A stretch of DNA of 21,757 bases from Actinomycetes bacterium. Its GTDB lineage: Bacteria > Actinomycetota > Acidimicrobiia > Acidimicrobiales > RAAP-2. The stretch covers positions 1 through 21,757 of the forward strand of contig JAJYZN010000006.1 in the NCBI GenBank assembly GCA_021799915.1, in the 5' to 3' direction. Position 1 is the first letter of the stretch. Every line of letters begins with the position of its first letter. A program made the translations under genes and the position numbers. Below are positions 8,084 to 14,865 of the stretch, one piece after another. The notes below the pieces were generated by a model. That model was not told where the DNA came from and searched no databases. It was given only the letters and a program-made list of their open reading frames with translations.

Positions 8084-8094
8084 ATGGTACTACC
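8084..8094 (-). promoter_or_regulatory. vapB -10 (TACCAT) overlapping a short palindrome
   Basis: On the minus strand, TACCAT ends 6 bases from the vapB GTG. It overlaps GGTAGTACC, an odd-length palindrome that could be part of an autorepression operator. The operator role is inferred. Confidence 0.4.
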
Positions 8095-8255
8095 GGTGGC
8101 GCCAGCGGTCGCGTCCGGCCAGGTGCACTGACTGGTCCCGTGACCTGAGGGATGGGTTCTCGGCACCCACAGGCCCAAGACCGTTCGGGGTCACCCACAA
8201 GGCGGGACTTCGTTCCGTTGAGTGTGTAGGAACGGTGGGCGGCGGTGCCGACTCC

Positions 8256-8290
8256 TGTACAACACGACGTTTCGTGGCACAATATGTACA
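8256..8290 (+). promoter_or_regulatory. Paired TGTACA operator and promoter of the Phd/YefM-RelE module
   Basis: Two TGTACA palindromes at 8256-8261 and 8285-8290 (centres 29 bases apart) flank a CACAAT -10-like element (8278-8283) that ends 6 bases before ATG 8290. TGTACA is the known core of YefM-type operators. The second box contains the A of the start codon, so antitoxin binding would cover the start of the message. Confidence 0.55.
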
Positions 8291-8565
8291 TGTCGAAAGC
8301 AGTTCCAGTCTCCGTCACCGAGGCACGCCGGAACTTGGCGGAGGTCATCGATCTCGCCTGTTCCGAGCACACTCCGGTTTACCTCGCTCGGCGAGGAAGG
8401 CGGATAGCTGCTGTCATCGATGCCGATGACCTTGATGCCGTCTTGGAGTTGGCTGAAGACATGGCTGATGTCCGTGCCGCCGAAGAAGCCCGCGCCGAGA
8501 TGCGGGCCACCGGTGAGGCGCCGATTCCCTGGGAGCAGGTCAAGGCCGATCTCGGTTTGCGGTGA
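8290..8565 (+). CDS. Phd/YefM-family antitoxin
   Basis: This 91-residue protein has the Phd/YefM N-terminal dimerisation and DNA-binding fold (VPVSVTEARRNLAEVIDLA, then TPVYLARRGRRIAAVIDADDLDAV). An acidic helical tail (DMADVRAAEEARAEMRATGE) would neutralise the toxin. ATG 8290 is preferred over 8284 and 8245 because it fits the -10 spacing and the family N-terminus. Its stop overlaps the toxin start by four bases (GTGA). Confidence 0.9.
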   Translation: MSKAVPVSVTEARRNLAEVIDLACSEHTPVYLARRGRRIAAVIDADDLDAVLELAEDMADVRAAEEARAEMRATGEAPIPWEQVKADLGLR

Positions 8566-8819
8566 CGTACAACGTCACGTTGGTGCCTTCGGCGGCACGC
8601 CAACTCCGCAAATTCGATCCTGATGTGCGGCGAAGGATTCAAGCGGCCATCGAGTTGCTGGCTATTGATCCACGACCACCGGCCGCCACCCAACTCGTTG
8701 GCGGATCGGGTGAGTGGCGGGTGCGAACCGGCAACTACAGGATCATCTACGAGATCAACGATGGTGAACTCGTCGTGCTTGTCCTTCGTATGGGCCACCG
8801 GCGCGACATCTACGATTGA
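8562..8819 (+). CDS. RelE/ParE-family toxin
   Basis: This 85-residue protein starts at GTG, in a GTGA overlap with the antitoxin stop. It has the RelE core: VPSAARQLRKFDPDVRRRI, then WRVRTGNYRIIYEI and a C-terminal VLRMGHRRDIYD. R53, R55, R60, R80/R81 and Y84 are plausible counterparts of the basic and Tyr residues used by RelE for ribosome-dependent mRNA cleavage. The protein is full length and looks intact. Confidence 0.9.
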   Translation: MTYNVTLVPSAARQLRKFDPDVRRRIQAAIELLAIDPRPPAATQLVGGSGEWRVRTGNYRIIYEINDGELVVLVLRMGHRRDIYD

Positions 8820-8827
8820 TGACAGAG

Positions 8828-8845
8828 GGGACAGGTATCCTGCCC
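8828..8845 (+). terminator. Weak hairpin after relE
   Basis: GGG-A-CAGG / CCTG-CCC closes a 3-base loop 8 bases after the toxin stop, with one bulged A. It is followed by GAGTTATAG rather than a clean U tract. Confidence 0.3.
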
Positions 8846-9445
8846 GAGTTATAGTCGAGCTACCCGGAAGCGCCCCCATTTGGAACATCCGCCGAGAACG
8901 AAAGCTCCGTTGAGACCGTGCTCGACGTTGGATTTGGCCCGCCGCTGGGCGGCGGACAGGTGGGCCAGGCCGGCCTCAGGAGCGAGAGCTGGGCTCGGCA
9001 GGCCACCAGGCCTTTGGCACGGGGAGCCTCGACTGTCCGGTCACCGTCGCCGGCCACACTGGTGCTCGAAGCCCGTCAGGATTTCGACGTTGCCTCTTGG
9101 CTCGATCACTGGCGGCGTGACCGTCACCGTGACGATGGTCACGCCGCTGCGTCACGGCGGAACCCTCTCGGGTATCTCCCTCGCCGGCGGACCGGCGCCG
9201 GTTGGTCTTCGGTCACTACTGGCGTGACTACTTCCTATTCGAGGTGTCCGGCCAGCGGGGGGATGGTCACAACCAGGCGGGTTTGCGTCCGGCTCGTGGA
9301 TGCACCATGCCGATGCACGCCGCCGCCGAAGCTGCAAGGTGCTCGGGGGCGGCCCGCAGGGCCCCTGCCAAGGCTCGAACCAGGAGCCATTCGTTGCCCA
9401 CGACACACCCCGGTGGTGACCGGCGGGGATCCGAGTGGTTCCCGG
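8846..9445 (+). other. 600-base stretch without a recognisable gene
   Basis: Open frames here lack recognisable homology and good starts. The only notable structure is the palindromic element at 9112-9147 and further GTCAC/GTGAC words nearby. It may be decayed mobile DNA at the edge of the toxin-antitoxin islet; no transposase motif was identified. Confidence 0.5.
9112..9147. repeat. 11-base perfect inverted repeat with nested palindrome
   Basis: GCGGCGTGACC (9112-9122) and GGTCACGCCGC (9137-9147) are exact reverse complements around a 14-base spacer. The spacer itself contains GTCAC-C-GTGAC. The structure could be an operator, a transposon end or a stable RNA hairpin. Confidence 0.7.
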
Positions 9446-9451
9446 TAGAGT
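9446..9451 (+). promoter_or_regulatory. Putative -10 (TAGAGT), leaderless start of the nitroreductase-family gene
   Basis: TAGAGT ends 7 bases before ATG 9459, and no ribosome binding site lies between the two. Confidence 0.4.
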
Positions 9452-9458
9452 CGGCTGC

Positions 9459-9902
9459 ATGGCGCTCGAAGGCGAGTACGAACCGAGCCCGCAAGCCTGG
9501 GTCCGCGAGCAAGTGGAGGCCTACGAGAAGTCCGGCGGGCGTGAAGCCAACACTTTGAGGGACACGGGGATGCCGATCATCATCGTCACCACTCGCGGGA
9601 GGAAGACCGGCAAGATCCGCAAATTCGGTCTCATGCGGGTCGAGCATGGCGGTGAGTACGCACTCGTCGCCTCCAAGGGAGGTGCACCAGACCACCCCGC
9701 CTGGTACGCCAACCTGAAGGCCGACCCGACAGCTCTCGTGATCCAAGATGGTTCAGTGCCTTTCGACGCCGAGGCCCGTGAGGTCACCGGCGAGGAGAAG
9801 GCGCTGTGGTGGGACCGGGCCGTCACCGCATACCCCCCCTACGCCGAGTACCAACGCTCCACGACCCGGGAGATCCCGGTCTTGGTAGCTCGGCCCGCCT
9901 GA
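9459..9902 (+). CDS. Deazaflavin (F420)-dependent nitroreductase-family protein
   Basis: This 147-residue protein belongs to the DDN/FDOR family of split-barrel F420H2-binding reductases. Family signatures are PIIIVTTRGRKTGKIRKFGLMRVE, then YALVASKGGAPDHPAWYANLKADP, and a C-terminal YPPYAEYQRSTTREIPVLV. Mycobacterial Ddn reduces quinones and nitroimidazoles; the substrate here is unknown. ATG 9459 is chosen over 9435 because it gives the usual N-terminus and fits the -10 spacing. Its presence suggests that the host makes F420. Confidence 0.92.
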   Translation: MALEGEYEPSPQAWVREQVEAYEKSGGREANTLRDTGMPIIIVTTRGRKTGKIRKFGLMRVEHGGEYALVASKGGAPDHPAWYANLKADPTALVIQDGSVPFDAEAREVTGEEKALWWDRAVTAYPPYAEYQRSTTREIPVLVARPA

Positions 9903-10468
9903 GACCGACCTCGCCTCATCACGGTGTCCGGGTCCGGTAGCCGCCCCTCCGGGCGGATCGGCTTCGCGAAGTTCGAGCGATGTCCCGCGCCATGAGGTGG
10001 CAGATGCCGTCTGGCGAACACTCCCAGGTCGGAGGTCCACGGCTTGGCCGGCGAGCGCGTCGATAAGCACTTGGGCATCTCTTGGCGCGGCACGTCGATG
10101 TGTCACACCGGCGCTACTCGGTGGCGTTCGAGCATTTCGAGCACATGCGAGTCGGTCACCACCGGTTTTGCCGGTCACGCGGTGTCACCTTCGTTACCGA
10201 TGACGGGACCAGCGCGCGATCGGTCATGCGCTCCCTGCGGGTGGATGTCCGCGGCGGCGGCCGAGACCTCGGGGTCGCGGTCGACGATCAACCGACGCGT
10301 TGCGCCAGGAGCAGGTGCGAACGTCCACCAAGATCTGCTCGCTGACAGGCTATGGTGCCGACGCGAGCCCAGGGTTGCCGCGACTCGGGAGATCACTCAC
10401 CGAGTTGCACTGGGAGTGAAAGGACAAGACGTGCGGGATGCAGGCGGCGCAAGGGAGGGAGACTGACG
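9903..10468 (+). other. 566-base intergenic stretch
   Basis: No gene is convincing on either strand. A GC hairpin (CCGCCC/GGGCGG with a CTCC loop) at 9941-9956 could end the nitroreductase-family transcript. Around 10158-10175 an ACCGG/CCGGT hairpin sits amid GTCACC words. The region before degV shows only its ribosome binding site. Confidence 0.5.
9941..9956 (+). terminator. GC hairpin downstream of the nitroreductase-family gene
   Basis: A 6-base stem CCGCCC/GGGCGG with a 4-base loop lies 39 bases after the stop. It has no U tract, so termination is uncertain. Confidence 0.35.
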
Positions 10469-11314
10469 ATGTCCGGTGTCCGAATTGTGACCGACAGCGG
10501 ATGTGACTTGACCGAAGAGCTGGCGGACGTCAACTCCATACTCGTCGTACCACTCACGATTCGATTTGGCGACGAAGAGTTTCTCGACCGCCGCGATCTC
10601 ACCCCTGCCGACTTCTGGAAGCGCTGCCACAGCACCGCGGCACTCCCTCAAACGGCAGCTCCGTCTCCCGGAGCGTTCCAGGAAGCGTACGAACGAGCGG
10701 CGACCGAGGGTGCTGACGCCGTTGTGTGCCTCACGATCTCGTCTCGTGTCTCGGCCACGTACCAGTCTGCGCTGGCCGGTGCCGCCTCGATGGCGGGGCG
10801 GATCCCCGTCGAGGTCGTCGACACGGAGTCGGTGACCATGGGCCAGGGACTGCTCTGCATCGCTGCGGCCGAGGCAGCGGCCGCAGGCGCCGACACCGAC
10901 GCGGTCGTCAGGACTGTGCGAGACCTCATCGGTCGAACGAAGGTCTATGGCGTCGTCGGCACCCTTGACCATCTCCAGAGGGGAGGAAGGATCGGTGGGG
11001 CTGCAGCCATGCTCGGTTCCCTCTTGTCGATCAAGCCCGTCATCCAAGTGCGAGATGGCATGGTCGAGGAGGAGTCCAAGCAGCGGACCCGTGCCCGTGC
11101 TCTGTCGTACCTGGCGGCCAAGCCCAGGGCAGATGCCCCTCTCGAGCGTCTGGCCGTCTGCAACGGCGCGGCTTCAGACATCGACGCCGTGGTGTCGACG
11201 CTCAGCGATATCACGGTGGCTCATCAGCTCGTCGTGGTGAACCTCGGTCCGGTGGTGGGCACGCACACCGGGCCTGAGACGATCGGGATCTGCTACCAGT
11301 TGCCGCCGAGCTGA
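10469..11314 (+). CDS. DegV family fatty-acid-binding protein
   Basis: This 281-residue protein has the DegV landmarks. These are N-terminal VRIVTDSGCDLTEEL, VVCLTISSRVSATYQSA around the lipid carboxylate pocket, VEVVDTESVTMGQG, and LDHLQRGGRIGGAAAMLGSLLSIKP. DegV/FakB proteins bind a fatty acid and present it to a FakA-type kinase; no fakA is in the window. ATG 10469 is preceded by AAGGGAGGGA about 9 bases away, a strong ribosome binding site, so this gene is not leaderless, unlike several neighbours. Confidence 0.93.
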   Translation: MSGVRIVTDSGCDLTEELADVNSILVVPLTIRFGDEEFLDRRDLTPADFWKRCHSTAALPQTAAPSPGAFQEAYERAATEGADAVVCLTISSRVSATYQSALAGAASMAGRIPVEVVDTESVTMGQGLLCIAAAEAAAAGADTDAVVRTVRDLIGRTKVYGVVGTLDHLQRGGRIGGAAAMLGSLLSIKPVIQVRDGMVEEESKQRTRARALSYLAAKPRADAPLERLAVCNGAASDIDAVVSTLSDITVAHQLVVVNLGPVVGTHTGPETIGICYQLPPS

Positions 11315-11350
11315 AGACACACTGGTCAGAACGTCTGGCGCGGCGACATG

Positions 11351-11384
11351 CGTACCGGGCTCGTACTGGCCGCGTACCGGGCTC
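11351..11384 (+). repeat. Short direct repeat, 12 bases twice
   Basis: CGTACCGGGCTC occurs at 11351-11362 and 11373-11384, a 22-base period, in the gap between degV and the membrane-protein gene. Confidence 0.7.
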
Positions 11385-11408
11385 CTGCTCGCTCCCGACG
11401 GCGGCGCA

Positions 11409-11460
11409 GGTGGCGCCGGATTGCCGGCGGCGCCGGTGGCGCCGGATTGCCGGCAGCGCC
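11409..11460 (+). repeat. 26-base tandem duplication
   Basis: Two adjacent 26-base copies (11409-11434 and 11435-11460), built on GGTGGCGCCGGATTGCCGGC, differ by one base. They lie just upstream of the promoter of the membrane-protein gene. Confidence 0.85.
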
Positions 11461-11481
11461 GGCATCGGTGCCGTGTCCCAC

Positions 11482-11487
11482 TATCCT
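11482..11487 (+). promoter_or_regulatory. Putative -10 (TATCCT), leaderless start of the membrane-protein gene
   Basis: TATCCT ends 7 bases before ATG 11495. It may drive the membrane-protein gene and the overlapping trxB. Confidence 0.45.
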
Positions 11488-11494
11488 CTCGGCC

Positions 11495-11908
11495 ATGACG
11501 ACGGACGCTGATCGGCACTCGGACGCAGGGTACCGCCTTGCCTCCCACGCGTCGTCGCCCGAGCCCACGGCTGAGACGGCGCAGTCCGGCCCCACGGGAA
11601 GCGGGTTGGGCGCAGACTGGCCGTCCAAAGCCGCCGACTTGGTGGACCTGGTCGCCGACGTCGTTCACGACCGGGCGATCCGGCCTCTTCTCCTCGCTGC
11701 TCGCGTCGTCGTCTTCGGACTGATCGTGGCCGTTCTCTCGCTGGTGGTCCTGGTTCTTGTCTCGATCGGGCTCGTCAGGATTCTGGACGTGTACGCCTTC
11801 GGTGGCAGGGTCTGGATCTCCGACGCCGTGCTCGGAGCGGTGTTCACCTTGGCGGGCCTCGCGGCCTGGTCACGACGTTCGACCCGCTCGAAGTCGGTCC
11901 ACGGGTAA
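11495..11908 (+). CDS. Small membrane protein with two predicted helices
   Basis: I do not recognise a named family for this 137-residue protein. The N-terminal 50 residues are polar and probably disordered. An amphipathic stretch follows (DLVDLVADVVHDRAIRPLL), then two hydrophobic segments: about 70-92 (VVVFGLIVAVLSLVVLVLVS) and about 107-125 (ISDAVLGAVFTLAGLAAW). The C-terminus is basic (SRRSTRSKSVHG). ATG 11495 is chosen from the -10 spacing; an upstream ATG at 11348 would read through the repeats. The next gap is only 15 bases, so it probably shares a transcript with trxB. Confidence 0.7.
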   Translation: MTTDADRHSDAGYRLASHASSPEPTAETAQSGPTGSGLGADWPSKAADLVDLVADVVHDRAIRPLLLAARVVVFGLIVAVLSLVVLVLVSIGLVRILDVYAFGGRVWISDAVLGAVFTLAGLAAWSRRSTRSKSVHG

Positions 11909-11923
11909 GGCTGTGTCGAGCAG

Positions 11924-12883
11924 ATGACCGAACATCGCTCGCTGCTGATCGCAGGCTCGGGTCCCGCGGGTCTGACGGCTGCCGTCTACACGGCGCGAGC
12001 GCAGCTGGCTCCGGTCGTGATCGAAGGTGAGCCCTCGTCGACCAGCGATCAGCCGGGTGGACAGCTCATGCTCACTACCGAAGTCGAGAACTTCCCCGGG
12101 TTTCCCGAGGGGATCATGGGGCCGGAGCTGATGACCTCCATCAGGGCTCAAGCAGCGCGTTTCGGCGCGGAGCTCGTCACGGCGAAAGTGACCGGATTCG
12201 ATCTGACCACCTCGCCATTCGGAGTCTGGGTAGGCGGGTCCGGCGCGAGCGAGCCGACGTACACCGCCGATGCCCTGATCGTCGCGACCGGAGCGCAATC
12301 CCTCATGCTGGGTGTGCCCGGGGAAGATCGTCTTCTCGGCCATGGGGTGTCGACGTGTGCGACCTGCGACGGGTTCTTCTTTCGGTCACGGGAGATCGCG
12401 GTTGTCGGCGGTGGGGATTCTGCCCTGGAGGAAGCGCTCTTCCTCACTCGATTCGCTTCCAGGGTGACGGTGATCCATCGGCGAGACCAGTTACGTGCAT
12501 CGCGCATCATGCAGGAGCGCGCGCTGGACAACCCCGTCATTTCCTTTCGGTGGAATACCCAGGTGACCGAAGTCGTGGGAGACGACCAGGTGCGTGGGGT
12601 GCGCCTCCGAGACACCGTCTCGGGGGAAGAGTCGGAGCTGGCATTGGACGGTGTGTTCGTGGCGATCGGACATCGACCCAACACCGAGCTCCTTGCTGGG
12701 CAGCTCGAATTGCTGGACAACGGCTACGTCAAGACGACCGGCGGCTCGCGCACGAGCGTGGAAGGCGTATTTGCCTGCGGGGACGTCCAAGACCACATCT
12801 ACCGCCAGGCGATCACCGCGGCCGGCTCGGGCTGCATGGCGGCCATCGACGCCGAGCGATGGCTGGAAGCCCGAGCTACCTGA
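11924..12883 (+). CDS. trxB: Thioredoxin-disulfide reductase
   Basis: This 319-residue protein is full length for a low-molecular-weight TrxR that passes electrons from NADPH through FAD to thioredoxin. It has the FAD motif [10 protein letters not shown] (11-20), the redox pair C145-A-T-C148 followed by DG, the NADPH motif [12 protein letters not shown] with the HRRDQLRAS arginine cluster, and C-terminal ACGDVQD with [15 protein letters not shown]. Its substrate, trxA, lies 174 bases downstream, as in mycobacterial trxB2-trxC. No strong ribosome binding site precedes ATG 11924. Confidence 0.97.
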   Translation: MTEHRSLLIAGSGPAGLTAAVYTARAQLAPVVIEGEPSSTSDQPGGQLMLTTEVENFPGFPEGIMGPELMTSIRAQAARFGAELVTAKVTGFDLTTSPFGVWVGGSGASEPTYTADALIVATGAQSLMLGVPGEDRLLGHGVSTCATCDGFFFRSREIAVVGGGDSALEEALFLTRFASRVTVIHRRDQLRASRIMQERALDNPVISFRWNTQVTEVVGDDQVRGVRLRDTVSGEESELALDGVFVAIGHRPNTELLAGQLELLDNGYVKTTGGSRTSVEGVFACGDVQDHIYRQAITAAGSGCMAAIDAERWLEARAT

Positions 12884-12920
12884 TCACGCCGAGCCTCGTG
12901 ACGGCTTGCCGTTGCTCCAA

Positions 12921-12960
12921 CTGGCCGGTCCAGGCCCCTCGGGGGGCCGGATATCGCCAG
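12921..12960 (+). terminator. Extended stem-loop between trxB and trxA
   Basis: An inner stem GGCCCC/GGGGCC with a TCGG loop (12933-12948) is extended by TCC/GGA and an outer CTGGC/GCCAG. There is no U tract. It could be a terminator, a processing site or an attenuator that sets trxA expression apart from trxB. Confidence 0.5.
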
Positions 12961-13057
12961 GCGGGAACAGGTGCGAGGATTCTCGTGTTGGAACCAGCGA
13001 ACCACAGCACCCAGGGGAGCAGCCCTGGTGCATCACACGGGGGGACCAGGAGGGATA

Positions 13058-13399
13058 ATGGCGAACGGGAAGATTGTGACGCTGGACGACGCTACGTTTG
13101 ACGAGCATGTCAGGCGCTCGGATGTTCCCGTCTTGGTCGACTTCTGGGCAGAATGGTGCGGGCCGTGCAAAATGATCGCCCCGATCCTGGAGGAGATCGC
13201 CGAGGAGCAGGCCGGGAAGCTGGAGATCGGCAAGCTCAACATCGAGGAGAACCTCGACGTCACCCGGCGCTTCGACGTGATGAGCATCCCCACCCTGATC
13301 CTCTTTCACGAGGGCGAACCGAAGGTGCGCTTGGTCGGGGCGAAACCCAAGGGTCAACTCCTTCAGGAGCTGGCGACCTACCTTCCCACGGGAGGCTGA
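13058..13399 (+). CDS. trxA: Thioredoxin
   Basis: This 113-residue cytoplasmic thioredoxin has active site W33-C34-G-P-C37 within DFWAEWCGPCKMIAPIL and cis-Pro78 in SIPTLILF. ATG 13058 is fixed by the strong site GGAGGGATA just upstream and by the canonical N-terminal length. Its TGA stop forms a CTGA overlap with a CTG codon in the cwlM frame. It is the expected partner of trxB. Confidence 0.97.
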   Translation: MANGKIVTLDDATFDEHVRRSDVPVLVDFWAEWCGPCKMIAPILEEIAEEQAGKLEIGKLNIEENLDVTRRFDVMSIPTLILFHEGEPKVRLVGAKPKGQLLQELATYLPTGG

Positions 13400-13608
13400 C
13401 CCAGCCGCATCTCCGCCGCGATGCGTCAGATTCGGTTCTCGCCGATCCTGATTCCGAAGTCCGTGGCCAGCGACTGTCTGAGACACCAGGCGGGCCGCCC
13501 GGGGGATCGCCGGATGCGCGCTCGGGTGGGGAAGCGGTCGAGGCAGTCCCGGCCTCACCGGTCACGACCGACCCTCTCCCCCTTCGGCAAGGAGACCACG
13601 GACCCGCT

Positions 13609-14547
13609 GTGACAGAACTACGCGATCGGCTCGCTGGGCTTGGGTTCGACTCGAGCGCCGATCCGTCGGGTCACTTCGGGGTTGCGACGCGAACGGCGGT
13701 TGAGGGCTTCCAGCACCGACGAGGGCTGCGGGTCGACGGCGTCTGCGGACGTCAGACCTGGAACACCCTGTTAGAGGCCGGTTTTTGTCTAGGCGATCGC
13801 CTCTTGTACCGGCGTACACCCATGATGAGGGGCGACGACGTCGCCGAGCTCCAGCAGAACCTGGGCGCCCTCGGGTTCGATGCCGGCAGGGTCGACGGGA
13901 TCTTTGGGGATGCGACGGCGACCGCCGTCTCGGACTTCCAACGCAATACGGGGCTGCCCGAAGACGGGATCGTCGGTTCGACCACCCTCTTCGAGCTCGC
14001 GAGGGTCCGGGCCCGTGAACGAGGGAGCGAGGTGGTGTCGGCGGTCATGGCACGAGAGCAGCTCCGCCGGGCGCCACCCACCCTCGCCGGGCGCCACATC
14101 GCCGTCGGCGAAGCCGGCGGCCTGGCGACCGCGGTCCGGGCACTGCGTCGCCGCCTCGTACTGGCCGGTGCCCGTGTGACTCCGCTCCACCACCCGGACG
14201 ACTCGGTCCGGGCCGCACAAGCCAATACAGCGGACGTCAACGCCTACGTGGGTCTCCAACTCAACGCGACACGCTCCGGGTGCACTACCTGGTTCTATGG
14301 GAACGACCGCTACGAGTCTCCGGGTGGGAGGTCTCTGGCCGAGCTCGTCCAACGCGAAGTCCCGCGAGCGCTCGGGCTGCCTGACGGCGGTATCCGGGCG
14401 ATGACGGTACCGGTCCTGCGTGAAACGCGGATGCCCGCCGTCTTGGTCGAATTGGGACCGGCTCTCGCAGTCGTCGAGCACGGCGCGGCTCTCGCAGACG
14501 CGTTGGTGGCCGCGCTCTCGAGATGGGCGAGCGCCGATTGGAGCTGA
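13609..14547 (+). CDS. cwlM: CwlM-like protein: two peptidoglycan-binding domains and a pseudo-amidase_3 domain
   Basis: From GTG 13609 this is 312 residues. A first PG_binding_1-type repeat covers about 1-58 (GHFGVATRTAVEGFQHRRG...). A second covers about 72-132 (RGDDVAELQQNLGALGFDAG...VDGIFGDATATAVSDFQ). An amidase_3-like fold covers about 160-305. Zinc ligands are lost: the usual DPGHGG reads VGEAGG (167-171 region) and the SIHAN segment reads GLQLNA (215-220). E281 in AVLVELG is kept. Position after trxB-trxA and before parB is that of mycobacterial cwlM, whose product acts as a MurA/precursor-synthesis regulator rather than a hydrolase. The conserved LRQGDHGPAVTEL motif starts upstream of GTG 13609, so the true N-terminus is probably longer (open to the trxA stop). 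Confidence 0.85.
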   Translation: MTELRDRLAGLGFDSSADPSGHFGVATRTAVEGFQHRRGLRVDGVCGRQTWNTLLEAGFCLGDRLLYRRTPMMRGDDVAELQQNLGALGFDAGRVDGIFGDATATAVSDFQRNTGLPEDGIVGSTTLFELARVRARERGSEVVSAVMAREQLRRAPPTLAGRHIAVGEAGGLATAVRALRRRLVLAGARVTPLHHPDDSVRAAQANTADVNAYVGLQLNATRSGCTTWFYGNDRYESPGGRSLAELVQREVPRALGLPDGGIRAMTVPVLRETRMPAVLVELGPALAVVEHGAALADALVAALSRWASADWS

Positions 14548-14552
14548 GGCAT

Positions 14553-14582
14553 CCTCTCTCTCGGGCCGAGGGGCTTGAGAGG
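14553..14582 (+). terminator. Hairpin region after cwlM
   Basis: CCTCTC (14553-14558) can pair with GAGAGG (14577-14582) around the palindrome CTCGGGCCGAG (14560-14570). It begins 6 bases after the cwlM stop; there is no U tract. Confidence 0.4.
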
Positions 14583-14612
14583 CTGCAGTGAGCACTCGAC
14601 ACCGTCGGCGAT

Positions 14613-14676
14613 GGCACGACGGCGACGGCGACACCGCACTGCACCGCACGGCACGACGGCGACGGCGACACCGCAC
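14613..14676 (+). repeat. 27-base perfect direct repeat
   Basis: Identical 27-base copies at 14613-14639 and 14650-14676 (beginning GGCACGACGGCGACGG, ending CACCGCAC) are separated by 10 bases that repeat CCGCAC again. They lie between converging genes and beside the DnaA-box patch. Confidence 0.9.
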
Positions 14677-14740
14677 GACTTTGCGCGACGGACTCGGTGA
14701 CGCAAAGGTGAAAAATTCCTCGACTTGAAGAAGAAATCGA

Positions 14741-14773
14741 CAATCCACAACGTCATGCACAGGTTGTGGATAA
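14741..14773. promoter_or_regulatory. DnaA box pair in an AT-rich patch
   Basis: TGTGGATAA (14765-14773) is a perfect TTATCCACA DnaA box on the minus strand. CAATCCACA (14741-14749) is a 7-of-9 match in the opposite orientation. Together they form the 8-base inverted repeat ATCCACAA/TTGTGGAT around a 13-base spacer. The flanking 14705-14740 is unusually AT-rich for this genome. A DnaA-binding or hairpin function is inferred. Confidence 0.55.
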
Positions 14774-14865
14774 CGATAAACCAGTGCTTGATCCCTGTGG
14801 CGCAATAGCCCATTGACCAGGGAATACTCACTTCCCTCGGAGAAGCGACGCAGCGTCCTTTCTGG

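Noticed and set aside
9370..9400. tRNA T-arm-like sequence on the minus strand (TGGTTCGAGCC)
   Set aside because: The 5-base stem does not close and no acceptor, D or anticodon arms surround it.
8918..9448. 176-codon plus-strand frame
   Set aside because: No ribosome binding site, no family motifs, and codon content resembles the non-coding frames around it.
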